A DNA stretch of 64,000 nt from Oasisia sp. SBJ-2009 (Eukaryota; Annelida; Polychaeta; Sabellida; Siboglinidae): the NCBI GenBank assembly GCA_964017155.1, contig OZ024854.1, forward strand, positions 14,538,681-14,602,680, written 5' to 3'. Position numbers and translations under genes: made by a program. Of this stretch, positions 13,052 to 24,273 are shown piece by piece (the first letter of the stretch is position 1; each line of letters starts with the position of its first letter). Under the pieces are notes generated by a model. That model was not told the DNA's origin and did not search any database. It saw only the letters and a list, made by a program, of their open reading frames with translations.

Positions 13052-13347
13052 TGTAAAGGTAAATTATTATACAGCACAGTATCCAAACCTTGGGATTGAT
13101 CAAGACACCTGACTGTCTGGCAGACCTTCTCAAGCATCCAGCCATGCAGCAACTAATGCACAAAAACTATTCATACAGAAATATCCACCACTGTCTATAG
13201 CCAGATAGTCATTCATACTGTATTACAGTTGAGTGAACTGGAGCTATATAGGGTAAACAAACATTCCCATTTTTCAACACTGCAGCCCATGATTCGACCC
13301 TGGGTTCTCTAAGTCCAAGCTCTAGCCACTGCACCACAAAAATATCA
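13052..13347 (-). mobile_element. tRNA-derived SINE-like repeat, copy C
   Basis: On the minus strand the 5' end reads GTGGTGCAGTGGCTAGAGCT (A-box-like) followed by GAACCCAGGGTCGAATCATG (B-box-like), the best tRNA-related head in the window. The 3' end is the shared GGATACTGTGCTGTATAAT tail. It is a Pol III promoter-bearing retroposon, not a functional tRNA. Confidence 0.7.
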
Positions 13348-13788
13348 GAAGTGTAACACTTTGCATGACAAACATGCTTTCCTAAAAATAATTTTCAATT
13401 ACACACAATAACGAGTTTGAACCAACATAAATTGGCTTAATTAATTTGTGATAGTCACGCACCACATTCAAGCACTTACTACATTTGAAAACAATCAGTT
13501 TAATGTCACATAAAACTCACATTTAATACTAAAACTACACGTGTATAATGTCAAGTGTGACAAATTTGGTGCCAATTTAAATGCTTCATGTTGGAAGACA
13601 AATCTTCCGAAAGGTTTAACAATTTTTTAAAGTTCTGCTGTGTATGAAATGGTTATATTTAACGTTTATGTTAATTTGTTTTTGGTTTTTATTTATTGAA
13701 ATACGCAAATACGCAAATAGTTAATATGATTACTTCTGTGAGATTCGTGTTGAGTCTGCCAGTAAAACCTTGAGAACAGTTATTACAT
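13348..13788. other. AT-rich non-coding sequence
   Basis: No gene or clear repeat seen. It borders the 3' end of the minus-strand zinc-finger gene. Confidence 0.4.
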
Positions 13789-13794
13789 TTTATT
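13789..13794 (-). promoter_or_regulatory. candidate poly(A) signal of the zinc-finger gene
   Basis: AATAAA on the minus strand about 345 bp beyond the stop codon; plausible but not unique in this AT-rich stretch. Confidence 0.4.
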
Positions 13795-14138
13795 TTGCAT
13801 GTGAACGAGAATGTGTATGTAGATTATGCAATATGGAAGAACAATATTTATTGGCCAGCCATTTTTTTCCGAGCGCGACCTGTTCATTGTATATATATTT
13901 CAAGTAATATCACCATGGATCTGTTTTTCTTCTTTTTTAGTACACTGTGTAACGGATGCTATCAATATCAGGAAAATTACAATAAACTCATCTGCAGTTT
14001 TACCAAGCTTTAAACTGATTTTAATATAGGATGTCAAAGCATACATTAGTACAGATTGAAATATGCTGTGTATGTTTACCTTTAGGAGGCAAAGACTAAT
14101 ACTGTATAAGTTTCTGTTTTGTTGGGGCAAGGTTATTT

Positions 14139-15158
14139 TCAATTATCTTTCACACAACCTTCTGTTGTTCCTCTAAAAAGTTTAAAAAGTGCCGAGTTAC
14201 TACAGTATATGTATTTTCTTTTCACGTTCTCTTTGCTGGTGCCAAGTTCACACAATTGTCGTTTCACCTGCGGCTTCCGTCTCCCCACTGTTAATCCACT
14301 GCCACAAAGTGGACTGTCCACAGTTGTTGTGGCTGACACCCACGACCTACAAGGGTCACTGACACGTCCTTTGTGTATGACTGGCTCTGGTTCACGTTCC
14401 TTTCCACTTGTTTTTTCAATGTTGTTCCCCTCATCCTGTATACTCACAGCATTACCGTCTGCTGACGGCTGATGCGACACTGCGTCTGCACGTACATCCG
14501 TCGCATCTGCTACGAGATCAAACACTTGTGTGATTCCGACATCTCCCTCCTCCCCCTCTTCTCCACCCCCACGCTCTTTACCCTCATCCTCCTCGCCTTT
14601 CCCCGTCCAGCTGCCCACGTCACACGCGGGCAGCTCAACGAACCTCTCGATGAAGGCGTAAGGATCGACCGTGGAGCTGTAGGGGACAGACTGACCAAGG
14701 TCATTGATCAGGTTGACGTGGAACTTCTTCATCACCTTCTTGCCGCAGCCGTTGTTCAACGCCACCAGCGCCGCCGCCCGCCGCTCCGTCGGCTGTCTGT
14801 GTGAGCTCATGTGTGCTTCGTAGGTGAAGTCGTACCGGAAGCACTTGCCACACAAGCGACACAGGAACGGCCGTTCCTTGTCCTCACTCAGACTCACGTG
14901 TCTGCTGCTGACGTGCACCCGCAGACTGCGAGCGTCCAGGAAGCTACGGTTGCAGTGAGGGCAGCCGTGTGTGGCGTTCATGTGGACACGTTCGTGTTGA
15001 TGCAGGCTGGAGGCTGTTGCAAACGATTCGTCACAGAAGCAGCATTTGTACCGGTTTCTGTTGCCATGCTGCTTGTTGTGGTGTTTGTTGAGCTGCCGGG
15101 TTGACTCAAACACCTCCTCACAGAAGCTGCACTTGACGATGCACTTCACATCGCTTGT
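14139..15158 (-). CDS. C2H2 zinc-finger protein, terminal exon
   Basis: A minus-strand exon of about 339 codons begins after a splice acceptor (CTGTCCATCTAG) and enters in phase 0 with Thr-Ser-Asp-Val. There is no ATG in a suitable context, so this is the last exon of a longer gene whose upstream exons I did not find. Counting from that Val as 1, four C2H2 fingers are seen: C7/C10/H23/H28, C36/C39/H52/H56, C63/C66/H79/H84 and C97/C100/H113/H117. Fingers of this type bind DNA in the nucleus. After residue about 120 there is no domain: a Gly/Glu-rich acidic stretch (about 182-205) and a basic tail. The linkers are not the TGEKP type, so it is not a KRAB-like array. Target and partners are unknown. 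Confidence 0.8.
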   Translation of the reverse strand, partial: TSDVKCIVKCSFCEEVFESTRQLNKHHNKQHGNRNRYKCCFCDESFATASSLHQHERVHMNATHGCPHCNRSFLDARSLRVHVSSRHVSLSEDKERPFLCRLCGKCFRYDFTYEAHMSSHRQPTERRAAALVALNNGCGKKVMKKFHVNLINDLGQSVPYSSTVDPYAFIERFVELPACDVGSWTGKGEEDEGKERGGGEEGEEGDVGITQVFDLVADATDVRADAVSHQPSADGNAVSIQDEGNNIEKTSGKEREPEPVIHKGRVSDPCRSWVSATTTVDSPLCGSGLTVGRRKPQVKRQLCELGTSKENVKRKYIYCSNSALFKLFRGTTEGCVKDN

Positions 15159-16096
15159 CTAGATGGACAGACAGAATGAGGGCACACATTACAATGTGAA
15201 AGCCATGTAACTAACCATAATTGGTGTAATTAACAGCACCAAAAAGCAGCTAAAAATAACCGATATTGCCACTTTTTGGCAAGCTGGTTTTGTGTTATTT
15301 CGGTTTATAAATTCTGTGGTGGGGGCCATGCTGTGAAACGAAGTATAAATGTTGTACTATTGAAAATGAGGAAGACAGGCCAATACCCATAGTTCAACAA
15401 CTGGCTTCAATACAAGCCAGTGTAGTGTGTAAAACAAATTTACAGAAAATATCTGCTCACATCATAACTGAATTCACCAAGGGCCAGAATAGCCAGTGTC
15501 TATAGGTGTTTTCAGTAAATGTTAATTCTTAATCTACCTGGAATTTATAATGAAACTGAAATGAGATTTGCATTCTGCGAAGTATGAACTAAATGAAATT
15601 ATCAAAAAGGAAAATAAATTTCTGATGTTTTTCTATACATTTTTTTTTTAACTACCAACAAATATACAATTTTCACTGGGGCTTCAATGATGATTACGTG
15701 CAAGCCATCTATGATGACATGATGTATACGTCATAGTGCAGATCTCATCTGTCTGTGACGTGTACATTCATTGGAGTTTATTTACAGTTACTAATGTTTC
15801 AATTTTTTCACTTGAACTGGTTAAAACGAATTGATCCTTTTTGTGCGCAGATCGGGTTGAAATGAATTCAAATTTATCCTTGGAAGATCACAGAAATTGG
15901 AATTGAGCTGTAGAACTGTATCACACATTCACCTTCAGGCAGTGTTTCAGCATGTTTGTCTTGCACTTCAGCCTTCTCCTCACAGCAGTTCCTGGCCGAC
16001 AGTAATCCCTGTTTCACGACACACGCCTGTGCAGAGCCCCTCTGTTTGGACAACTGCCCAACGTTACTACCAAATTATCCTGAAAGCAGCCAAGAA
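15159..16096. other. probable intron/5' flank of the zinc-finger gene
   Basis: No exon recognised on either strand; ordinary AT-rich sequence. Confidence 0.35.
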
Positions 16097-16390
16097 TAAT
16101 AATAATAATAACTTTATTGTCCAATTCATAGAATGGAAATACATTTTGCACTTTGGAGGTTGCATGAAAACACAATATTTAAATAACGCATGTATACAGT
16201 AAAATCAAGCATGTAAGTATGTAAACGTTAGCTAAAAATATAAATATGATATACATTGGAATAAATAAATATACTAAAACAATATGACAGTATTATAATA
16301 AGATAAATTAATTAATTAATAAATATGATAAAACAACATTGTATTGGCAGCGGTAGAGAATGTGGTAGTTCAAGGACTATTTTGTGTATG
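16097..16390. repeat. interspersed repeat family X, copy 1
   Basis: Begins with (AAT)n then ACTTTATTGTCCAATTCATA. It is nearly identical to 48520-48830, including AAACGTTAGCTAAAAATATA and GGCAGCGGTAGAGA. The (AAT)n end looks like the poly-tail of a retroposon in reverse orientation, so the element probably reads on the minus strand. A weaker relative starts at 34032. Confidence 0.8.
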
Positions 16391-16648
16391 TAATAGTATA
16401 GCTGCAGTAATAATAACGTGTATATGATTTTATAACTGCTTTTGTCACTGTTTAAAAATGTGTGTCTTGTTGTAACAGTGTATCATTTGTAGTGTAAGGT
16501 ATGCTATGAAATTCAACTTTCTTAGAGTCCAGTGTTGCACGCCAGCTCATGTGTGTAGATCGGGACTAGTAAAGATAACAGTTTACTAGTCCCGCGGTCT
16601 AGAAAAATAAATGCCGAAGTTCTACCCTTGAAACTGCGAATGTCTGTG

Positions 16649-16679
<31 letters not shown>

Positions 16680-16838
16680 TATTACACTCAAGTCTCAACT
16701 TAGGTCGAATGGCACTTGTATAGAATAGGGACCCACCTAAATTTTGCTGTACATTTACCTATATTTAATACTTCAATTAATTCAATCATTCTATATATTT
16801 ATTTGTACAAGTATTGCATCTTAGACAGACCCAAATAG
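16391..16838. other. non-coding, with (TA)n at about 16650-16672
   Basis: No gene seen. A perfect inverted motif GGGACTAGTAAA...TTTACTAGTCCC lies at 16561-16594. Confidence 0.4.
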
Positions 16839-17574
16839 GGAATGTGGTCGGAATGCCCCACTACCTGAATGCCCCAGTCGCAATGCCCCAATCTCAAAGT
16901 CGCAATGCCCCAACAGCGAAGTCGCAATGCTCCACTTTTGGACGGAATGCCCCACTTTCTTAGTAGTCAGGTTTTTAATATATATATATATATATATAAT
17001 ATTTTATATAATACTAAAAATAATTACTGAATGCGTTCCAGTTGTACCACCCCCGTACTTGTTTCTTGCGGCAATATATATATATATAACATATTTTATA
17101 TAATACTAACATCTTTTTTGTTACATTATTGAATGCGTTCCAGTTGGACTTGTTTCATGCGGCAATATATACATATATATAACATATTTTATAATACTAA
17201 CTTTTTTGTTACATTACTGAATGCATTCCAGTTGTACTTGTTTCATGCGGATATATCTATATATATATATATATATTGAATGCGTTCCAGTTGTACTTGT
17301 TTCGTGCGGCAATATATATATATATATATAAAACATATTTTATAATACTAACTCATTATACATTTACTTATGTAATGTTGTAATGTCTATTATTGTATTA
17401 TATATTATATACATAAGTTTGACAATAATAAAATATTATGTTTTAACACGTTTTGATAAAAATAAAATCACTGGGGCATTCCGACCAAAAGTGGAGGCGG
17501 TTGGGGCATTGCGACTAGGCACTAGGGGCATTGCGACTGGGGCATTCAGGCAGTGGGGCATTGCGACTATAATT
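16839..17574. mobile_element. foldback / MULE-like element with long TIRs
   Basis: Both ends carry about 110-bp inverted arms made of GTCGCAATGCCCCA-type blocks (16849-16960 and 17468-17570). The direct repeat CCCAAATAG flanks the element (16830-16838 and 17575-17583). Long TIRs with a 9-bp duplication fit Mutator-like elements; if the ends are GGAAT/ATTCC the duplication would be 7 bp. The interior is several tandem copies of GAATGCGTTCCAGTTGTACT followed by (TA)n and ATATTTTATAATACTAAC. No transposase is present. Confidence 0.75.
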
Positions 17575-17779
17575 CCCAAATAGCACTCAGATTTGTGCCA
17601 ACCACAAGCGCAACAGCCATGCATTACTGCGCTGTGCACTTGGAATGAGCAGTAAATAGAGTTTGTCTATGCCGCTGCATCATCTCTTCAGCCTAAATTC
17701 TCTCAAATGTGTGCTATGGCACTATTTATAAAATGTGTGCTGCCTAATAATATATATATTCATAGGCCTAGCCCTAGGC

Positions 17780-20570
17780 TAAAATAAATGAAATGTGGGT
17801 TGGATGATGATACTATTTATCCACAATTCGCTACCGTTTCAAGCGCACCATTTTGAAGTTGATTTTAACGAGGCACTGTTTTGCACCTTGAAACTGAAGG
17901 GGAAGGAAACACTTCTTGTAGGTTCATTTTATAGAAGCCCCAACAAAACTGAAAACAATGATAATCTAAATGAGCTACTAGAGAAAATAAGTGAAAAAAA
18001 AATTTCACACGTCCTTCTACTTGGAGACTTCAATTACCCAAAGATTGATTGGAAAATAATGTGTACGTCGGTTCCAAGTATAGAAGACAGAGTTTAAATT
18101 TATCGAAAAGCTTCGAGATTGTTATCTCATCCAACATATAACTGAACCCACTAGAGGTAGAGGGACAACAGAGCCATCACTTCTTGACTTAGTAATCACC
18201 AGTGAGGATTCCGAAATTGTGTCTATTGATACAGCCTCAGCACTAGGGAAAAGTGACCACTCCATAATCAAAGTGATTCTTAACTGCACACCAATACATG
18301 AGCCGATCAGAAAAACTGTTTATAAATACGATAAGGGAGACTACCCCAAAATGGAGGACATGTTAAGCATTGATTGGGATGCCGAATTTTTAGAACATGA
18401 GGGTGATGTGCAAGCACAATGGGACATTTTTACAATGAAACATAGAGAAGCTGTAGAAAGGTGTATACCTAAAAAGGTGATGTCAGAAAGAACAAAAAAA
18501 TACCCGGTACCACTAAATGTAAAAATAAGAGCTAAAATCAGAAGAAAAAATAGACTGTGGAAGAAATATCTTCTAACTAGAGATGTCCAAGCTTACCAGG
18601 AATACTGCAGATTACGCAATCAGGTTAGGAGGTTAACAAGAAAGGCACAAAAAATATATGAAAAAAGTATCATTAGCCAAATAAAAGAGAATCCTAAGAA
18701 ATTTTGGCAATACGCCCAGGCAAAAATGAAGACAAGAACGGGTATACCCAACTTAATAAAAAGTGATTTGAAAGATGACTTAACAAACTCAGACTCGGAA
18801 AAAGCAGAGCTATTGGCTGATTATTTCTCTTCAGTATTTACAATTGAACCACAAGAGAAAACTCCTGAGGAACCTATAAGATGTTATAATACAGTTGAAA
18901 CGTGTACTATTAACCCATCAGTAGTGGCAGCAAAACTAAAAACATTTAAATCACCTGGACCTGATGGCATACACCCCTGGGTCTTAAATGAATTAGCAGA
19001 CTGCATCAGTATTCCATTATCAATTATTTTTAACACATCTCTAACAACAGGCAAACTACCCAAAGAATGGAAACAGGCTAACATATCTCCAATCCATAAG
19101 AAAGGAAGTAAAACATTACCTCAAAATTACCGACCAGTCAGTATAACAAGTGTAGTGGGTAAGATAATGGAAGAAATAATTAGAGACACCATCACTGTAC
19201 ATATGAAAGAAAATGAGCTATTGAGTAAATGTCAGTTTGGTTTTGTAAAGGGCCGCTCAACAGTACTTCAACTATTAAAGGTATTAGATATATGGACTGA
19301 AACGCTGGACAATGGAGGCTGTATTGATGTAATATATTGTGATTTTATGAAAGCATTTGACAAGGTCCCACATTCAAAACTTATAAAAAAAATCCAGAGC
19401 TATGGAATAAAGGGAAACCTAATTAACTGGATCATAGATCTACTTTCACATAGAAAGCAACGAATACGAATTAACAACATATTTTCTAACTGGCAAGAAG
19501 TGATCAGTGGAATACCACAAGGATCTGTGATCGGCCCCCTTCTTTTTGTTATCTTCATAAATTATCTACCTGATAAAAAACTCTCATATTTTCCTATTTG
19601 CAGATGATATGAAACTTTTTAACCCTATTTATAATGAAGATAACTGCAACATCCTACAAAAGGATCTCACCTCAGCGGAGAAATGGTCAGAAACATCACT
19701 ACTGAAATTTCATCCTGATAAATGTTGTAACATGCGAATTGGACGTTCCTCCATAAGAAATGATGGATACACAATGGGTAAAGTTCAGAAAACAATTAAT
19801 AAAGCAGAAACAGTAAAGGATATTGGAGTAACTTTTGACTCATCACTTAACTTCGAGGCACATATGTCAGAAAAAATTAATAAAGCCAATTCTATGATGG
19901 GGATAATTCGACGCACTTTTGAATATCTAGATGATAAGTGTTTTTCTACTGTTTTTAAGTCTCTTGTCCGACCACATATCGAGTATGCAAACCAGGTATG
20001 GAGTCCATATTTAATGAAACACATAACAGCACTTGAAAATGTTCAGCGTCGAGCAACTAAATTAATTCCTGGATATAAGGAACTGGATTATAAAGAACGT
20101 CTAATAAGATTAAAGCTACCAACTCTTTCATACCGTCGACTTAGGGGAGACATGATAGAAATTTACAAAATATTAACTGGGAAATATGATTCTACTGTTA
20201 CATCAAATTTTGTTACATTAAGGGATAATGATTCAATAACGAGAGGGCACAACCTAAAAATATTTAAAGAAAGATGCCGATTGAACATCCGAAAAAATTC
20301 ATTTGTATACCGATCTACTGATGTATGGAATAGTCTGCCACAGTCTGTGGTAGATGCTCCATCAGTCCAATCATTTGAAGGTAGACTTGATAAACTATGG
20401 AAAAATCATCCTATAAAAAATGATTTTACGGCACCACCTCAACTATGGACTGTGTCACCTTTAGACGCATGCGCACAGTCTCAAATCAATGATCAAGACA
20501 GAGCTGGCACAAGAGGCAGAAATGCCTAATTCAGCCAGAAAAGGACCTGTAAGAACCTGTAAGAATGATG
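17780..20570 (+). mobile_element. CR1/L2-type non-LTR retrotransposon, 5'-truncated, two frameshifts
   Basis: Three frames make up one element. 17795-18094 encodes the C-terminal part of an APE-type endonuclease, with YRSPN and LLGDFNYPKIDW. Near 18090 the frame shifts, and the endonuclease SDHS box and the reverse transcriptase follow to about 19590, with SPGPDGIHP, NYRPVS, FGF.KGRS, DF.KAFDKVPH and GIPQGSVIGPLLF. A second shift near 19590-19605 precedes the catalytic FADD box and the C-terminal thumb region, ending at a stop at 20529. The wording of the RT and C-terminus is that of CR1/L2 elements of animals. The copy is dead but young enough that nearly all motifs survive. ORF1 and the start of the endonuclease are missing. 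Confidence 0.9.
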
Positions 20571-21283
20571 TTGAATGACTAAATTAATGCAATGAATTAT
20601 CAAATGTAGGAAAAGATACTGTAATAACGGCAACTTTTCTTTTACGTAGCAATATGCCGGATAATATTACTAAATTGCAATTCTGTGTCACAATGTCATT
20701 ATCGCCCGGATGATTACGCATGATGAATGATGAAAACAAGTCGTAGTAGTCTACGACGTCGAACGCGCGAAAATGGATTTCCATGAACTACGAGGTGACT
20801 AGCTTAACGGCCGTATGTGTGTTTCGCATGCATGCGCATGCATGTGTGACAATACACTTGGGGCATAAATGTAACGTTTACTTGCGACATGGAATACCTA
20901 TTTTATCGTAATGATGAGTGTCTAACTTCAAGCTCGCTATCGTGTCCTCTTTCCTAGTTTGCTTTGCCACTGGCGGAGAGTGGTGAAACCATGAAGTTAC
21001 TTGACGCATTCTCCAGATGAGGGAGCCACTGCGGGGTCAGACTTCGTCTTCGTATACATTTCACGTGTGTGTGTTTGTGTGTGTGCGTGCGTGCGTGCGT
21101 GCGTGCGTGGATTTCCTCAGCGTGCGGCCTGGCGGGCGCCAGAATCCCGCATCATAGCAATAGTAAAAATGCCACTCTTTCCTGGAGCATGTGCCCGAAT
21201 ATTGCATACCAAAATAGCATATAATTAATTATATGTTTATCTGTTTTGATTTGTGGTAGATCCGCGATATACGTATAGCCTTA
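20571..21283. other. non-coding; short GT/GC microsatellite at 21066-21108
   Basis: Contains CGCGCG-rich and CATGCATGCG patches (20755-20850) and (TG)n/(CGTG)n at 21066-21108. No gene supported. Confidence 0.4.
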
Positions 21284-23618
21284 GGTAGGTATATCAACAA
21301 AAAATTAGAATATATTATATCATCATTTAAATGGTGCCATGTGATAGATACTAGTATGTAGTTAATAACACTTTTTGAATTTTTTCGAAATCTTCAATAT
21401 TTACGGAGAAATTCAATTTTTAAACCTTAAAATTGCTGCATTTTTGTCTATAGGATTTCGTTCCATTTCTTGTGCACAGGCTGCAAAATTACTGCATAAA
21501 ATAGGTTGGAAACCAATAATAACATTGGAACCATTTAACTTACGCATGTGAAACCAAAAATGGGTCAACCCTTTAGGAAATGTAAATTTTTTGTGACCTT
21601 GATTTGACCTTCAAAGTTGACCTAGATTTTATATCTGACCTAGATTTGACCCACAGTATGGTATAAATTCCAATTAATGGTATAATTTAGGTGACATTGT
21701 TTAGGAAATGACCCTTGTTAACATTTATATATCAAAACTGTCAATATAGCAACTTTATGAACACTTTAAAAGGTTATTAGAACTTGACCTAATTATTTGA
21801 CCTATATTTCACATATGACCTATATACTGGAATTTAATGCATAATTAATTCATAAATTCACCATAAATCTTGATAAACCCTTTGACATGCGATTTATTTT
21901 GTGACCTTGACATGACCTTCACAGTTGACCTACATTCCCATGTTTTTCTATATTTGGCCCACTGCATTTACATGAACTTTTTTGATGAGTACATTTCACT
22001 GCACGTTACTTCCAGTTGAGCAACAGGTGTAGACTATGTATAACTAGTCACGCCATCAATTTCTGCTGATGTCACAGTTCTGTCATTTATTGAAGAATGG
22101 AAACATTGTAGTAGCAGTATCTACAATTCCCAAGACTATACTGCAATGTTCTTCATGTGTATACACTATTATTGCAAATAAATTCGAGCTGAGCAACGAA
22201 TGTGAAGCGACTGCGAATGTTGTCAGTTCTTGAGAAATTGACCCATGCGAGCATTGCCATCATTGACATTCACACAGGTTTCACTATATAGGTAATGTGC
22301 ATAAGTCCATGCGATATGCATTAAAGTTCACAATTTCTCTGTTTTAGTCCATGGGGAACCTCTCCAAATTGCTGATGAGTCGACCCTTGTCAGGAGCAAT
22401 GCCTACAATTCAATACATTACAGTCAATACTACATACAACATTACAGAAAATCTAATTACAGCACTTAACTCTGATAAAAAAATTAAACAGGAAATTGTT
22501 TTTTTTAACTATCACATGTAATATTAAACTTAGCTGTATATAACTTAACGTTGATATTGTAACTTATCCATATTCTTCACGACCACACTTCCTGAGTGTC
22601 TACATGAAATTGAAATAACGAAAATATTTCACATAAAATACCACACAAAATGGTAAATATTATTAATAACATCAACAATATTGTCACTGTAAACTAAATG
22701 GTAAAATGTGAATTACAGGTATTTGGTGGTGTATATATTAAAGTGGAAATATTAACTGCCTTTACTTTCTATAATAAAATAGTAATACTGACACACATAT
22801 AATATACATGTATTAAGTTCTGTTTACACGATTTACTCAAAACCAACTGTTTTAGATGTGGATTGATCAGATTAATAATGTTTTCCTGCATTGATTAAAA
22901 TGGAAGTAGGTCGCACACGCAATCACAAGTAATCGTGATGACCTGCCCTAATGCCGTAAATTTAACTGTTTTGAAATTTCGTGTTTTTCTTAAACTATTG
23001 ATTATTGATGCAACACATATTTAATAATAACTTTCTACTATTTAACTGATAATCATAACATGAGGATAGCACAGATTACATGGCGCGTACGTTGGCCGTT
23101 GCAAATGCCACGCAATGTTAATGGCGCCTGAACGCATAAATTATGAACAGCGCAGGCCGCAGCTCTGAACGACATGAAAAACGCTCCAAAACTGTCCTGA
23201 TACCACCCGCTAGGGCGGGATTTCCTCGCTTCCTAAATTGACGTACATAGTTCATATTTATACCATATGAAAGCTAAGATGCCGTAGAAGTGGGTTACAA
23301 CTATCACATTTTCGGTTACACGCAAATCTTTATCAGCAGGTTATAAATAAACGCAACGCAAAGTTCACCAACCGTAATCATCAACCGCCGAATGCAAAGT
23401 AACATATTTTTCCCGCTGATCATCTTCCGAAGGCATTCATTGGTCGATATCAATGCCAACAGTAAACAAAATTAGTATGCATAGCGAGAAACACGCCGTT
23501 TTCCGAGACCATGTGATCCAGCCAGTCGCGTCGGCGGCAAAAAACCTGCGCGAGTTCTGGGATGCGTTACGCGGACACTGAGCGCTGCTGCCATCTAGCG
23601 GATGTTGATATACCTACC
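21284..23618. mobile_element. PIF/Harbinger-like non-autonomous DNA element
   Basis: The 16-bp ends GGTAGGTATATCAACA (left) and TGTTGATATACCTACC (right) are perfect inverted repeats, and TTA flanks both sides (21281-21283 and 23619-23621). A TTA/TAA 3-bp duplication is the hallmark of PIF/Harbinger. The 2.3-kb interior has no transposase or Myb-like frame that I can see; it includes a TGACCT-rich segment (21590-21940) and long AT-rich stretches. Confidence 0.8.
21590..21940. repeat. cluster of TGACCT / GTGACCTTGA motifs
   Basis: About ten TGACCT-like hexamers occur in 350 bp, several paired as TGACCTTCAAAGTTGACCT. They match nuclear-receptor half-sites on paper, but they lie inside the Harbinger-like element and are most simply an internal degenerate repeat of it. 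Confidence 0.45.
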
Positions 23619-23621
23619 TTA

Positions 23622-24076
23622 GGCCTACATAATAACTTATACTTCTATTTTTATTTGATGAGTTAATTGTTTCGAAATGTACGTACTTGTACGTGACCTA
23701 AATTTGGTTGGATTTGTACTTGTTCTCTTGACATCTCTGTCGTCAGGGCGTGAGGTTTAATCCCGTTTCCGTGGTTTTTTTTTTAGTTACTTTATCAAAT
23801 CTTTAATTATTTAGCCCCGCGGCCAACATTCAGTGGAATCGCATCTTCTCCTTGGTACCGCTGACGCTCGAACGTGTGCCTAAACTATGCTGTAAGACAT
23901 TTGAATCGAAAACAAAGATGACTAAAAATCCGCTACGATGATCTTTAAATTATAGACGTATATCATATGTTCTGTATTAAATCTAAAACATATACCCGTG
24001 TACAATGTATGTGCCACACGTAAGCGGCGACGAGAAATGTGTAAATAATTGCCCCAACGGGAACCCGTCGTATAAT
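23622..24076. other. 3' flank of the PAN/apple gene
   Basis: No coding sequence recognised; the minus-strand gene's 3' UTR should lie here, with ATTAAA-type candidates but no clear AATAAA. Confidence 0.35.
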
Positions 24077-24273
24077 TTACAACGAGTATCTTTCGCTAAT
24101 GTAACGTCTCGTGGCGTTGTTCGAGACGCAGAGCAGCCCCCGGAAAGCCGTTCGACACATGCAAGCCTTCTTCGCCTGACAGTCGCACTGCTTGTGGCAC
24201 GGCGCGAGTCCCTTGTCGCAGCACGGCCAGGCCTCGGCGTCTTGGCACGAGCCGTCTGGCGCCTTGCAACAAC
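24077..24273 (-). CDS. PAN/apple gene exon 3 (Cys-rich C-terminus)
   Basis: Acceptor TGTTCGCTGCAG precedes 24273; 65 codons including the TAA stop at 24079-24077. Cysteine pairs CC, PCC and CDC dominate; the last 20 residues are basic and Cys-free. Confidence 0.72.

Noticed and set aside
13052..13347. tRNA gene on the minus strand
   Set aside because: A- and B-box-like motifs are present but no cloverleaf can be closed, and the sequence continues into a repeated SINE body.
14472..15104. Plus-strand frames of about 100 codons
   Set aside because: Antisense shadows of the C2H2 zinc-finger exon.
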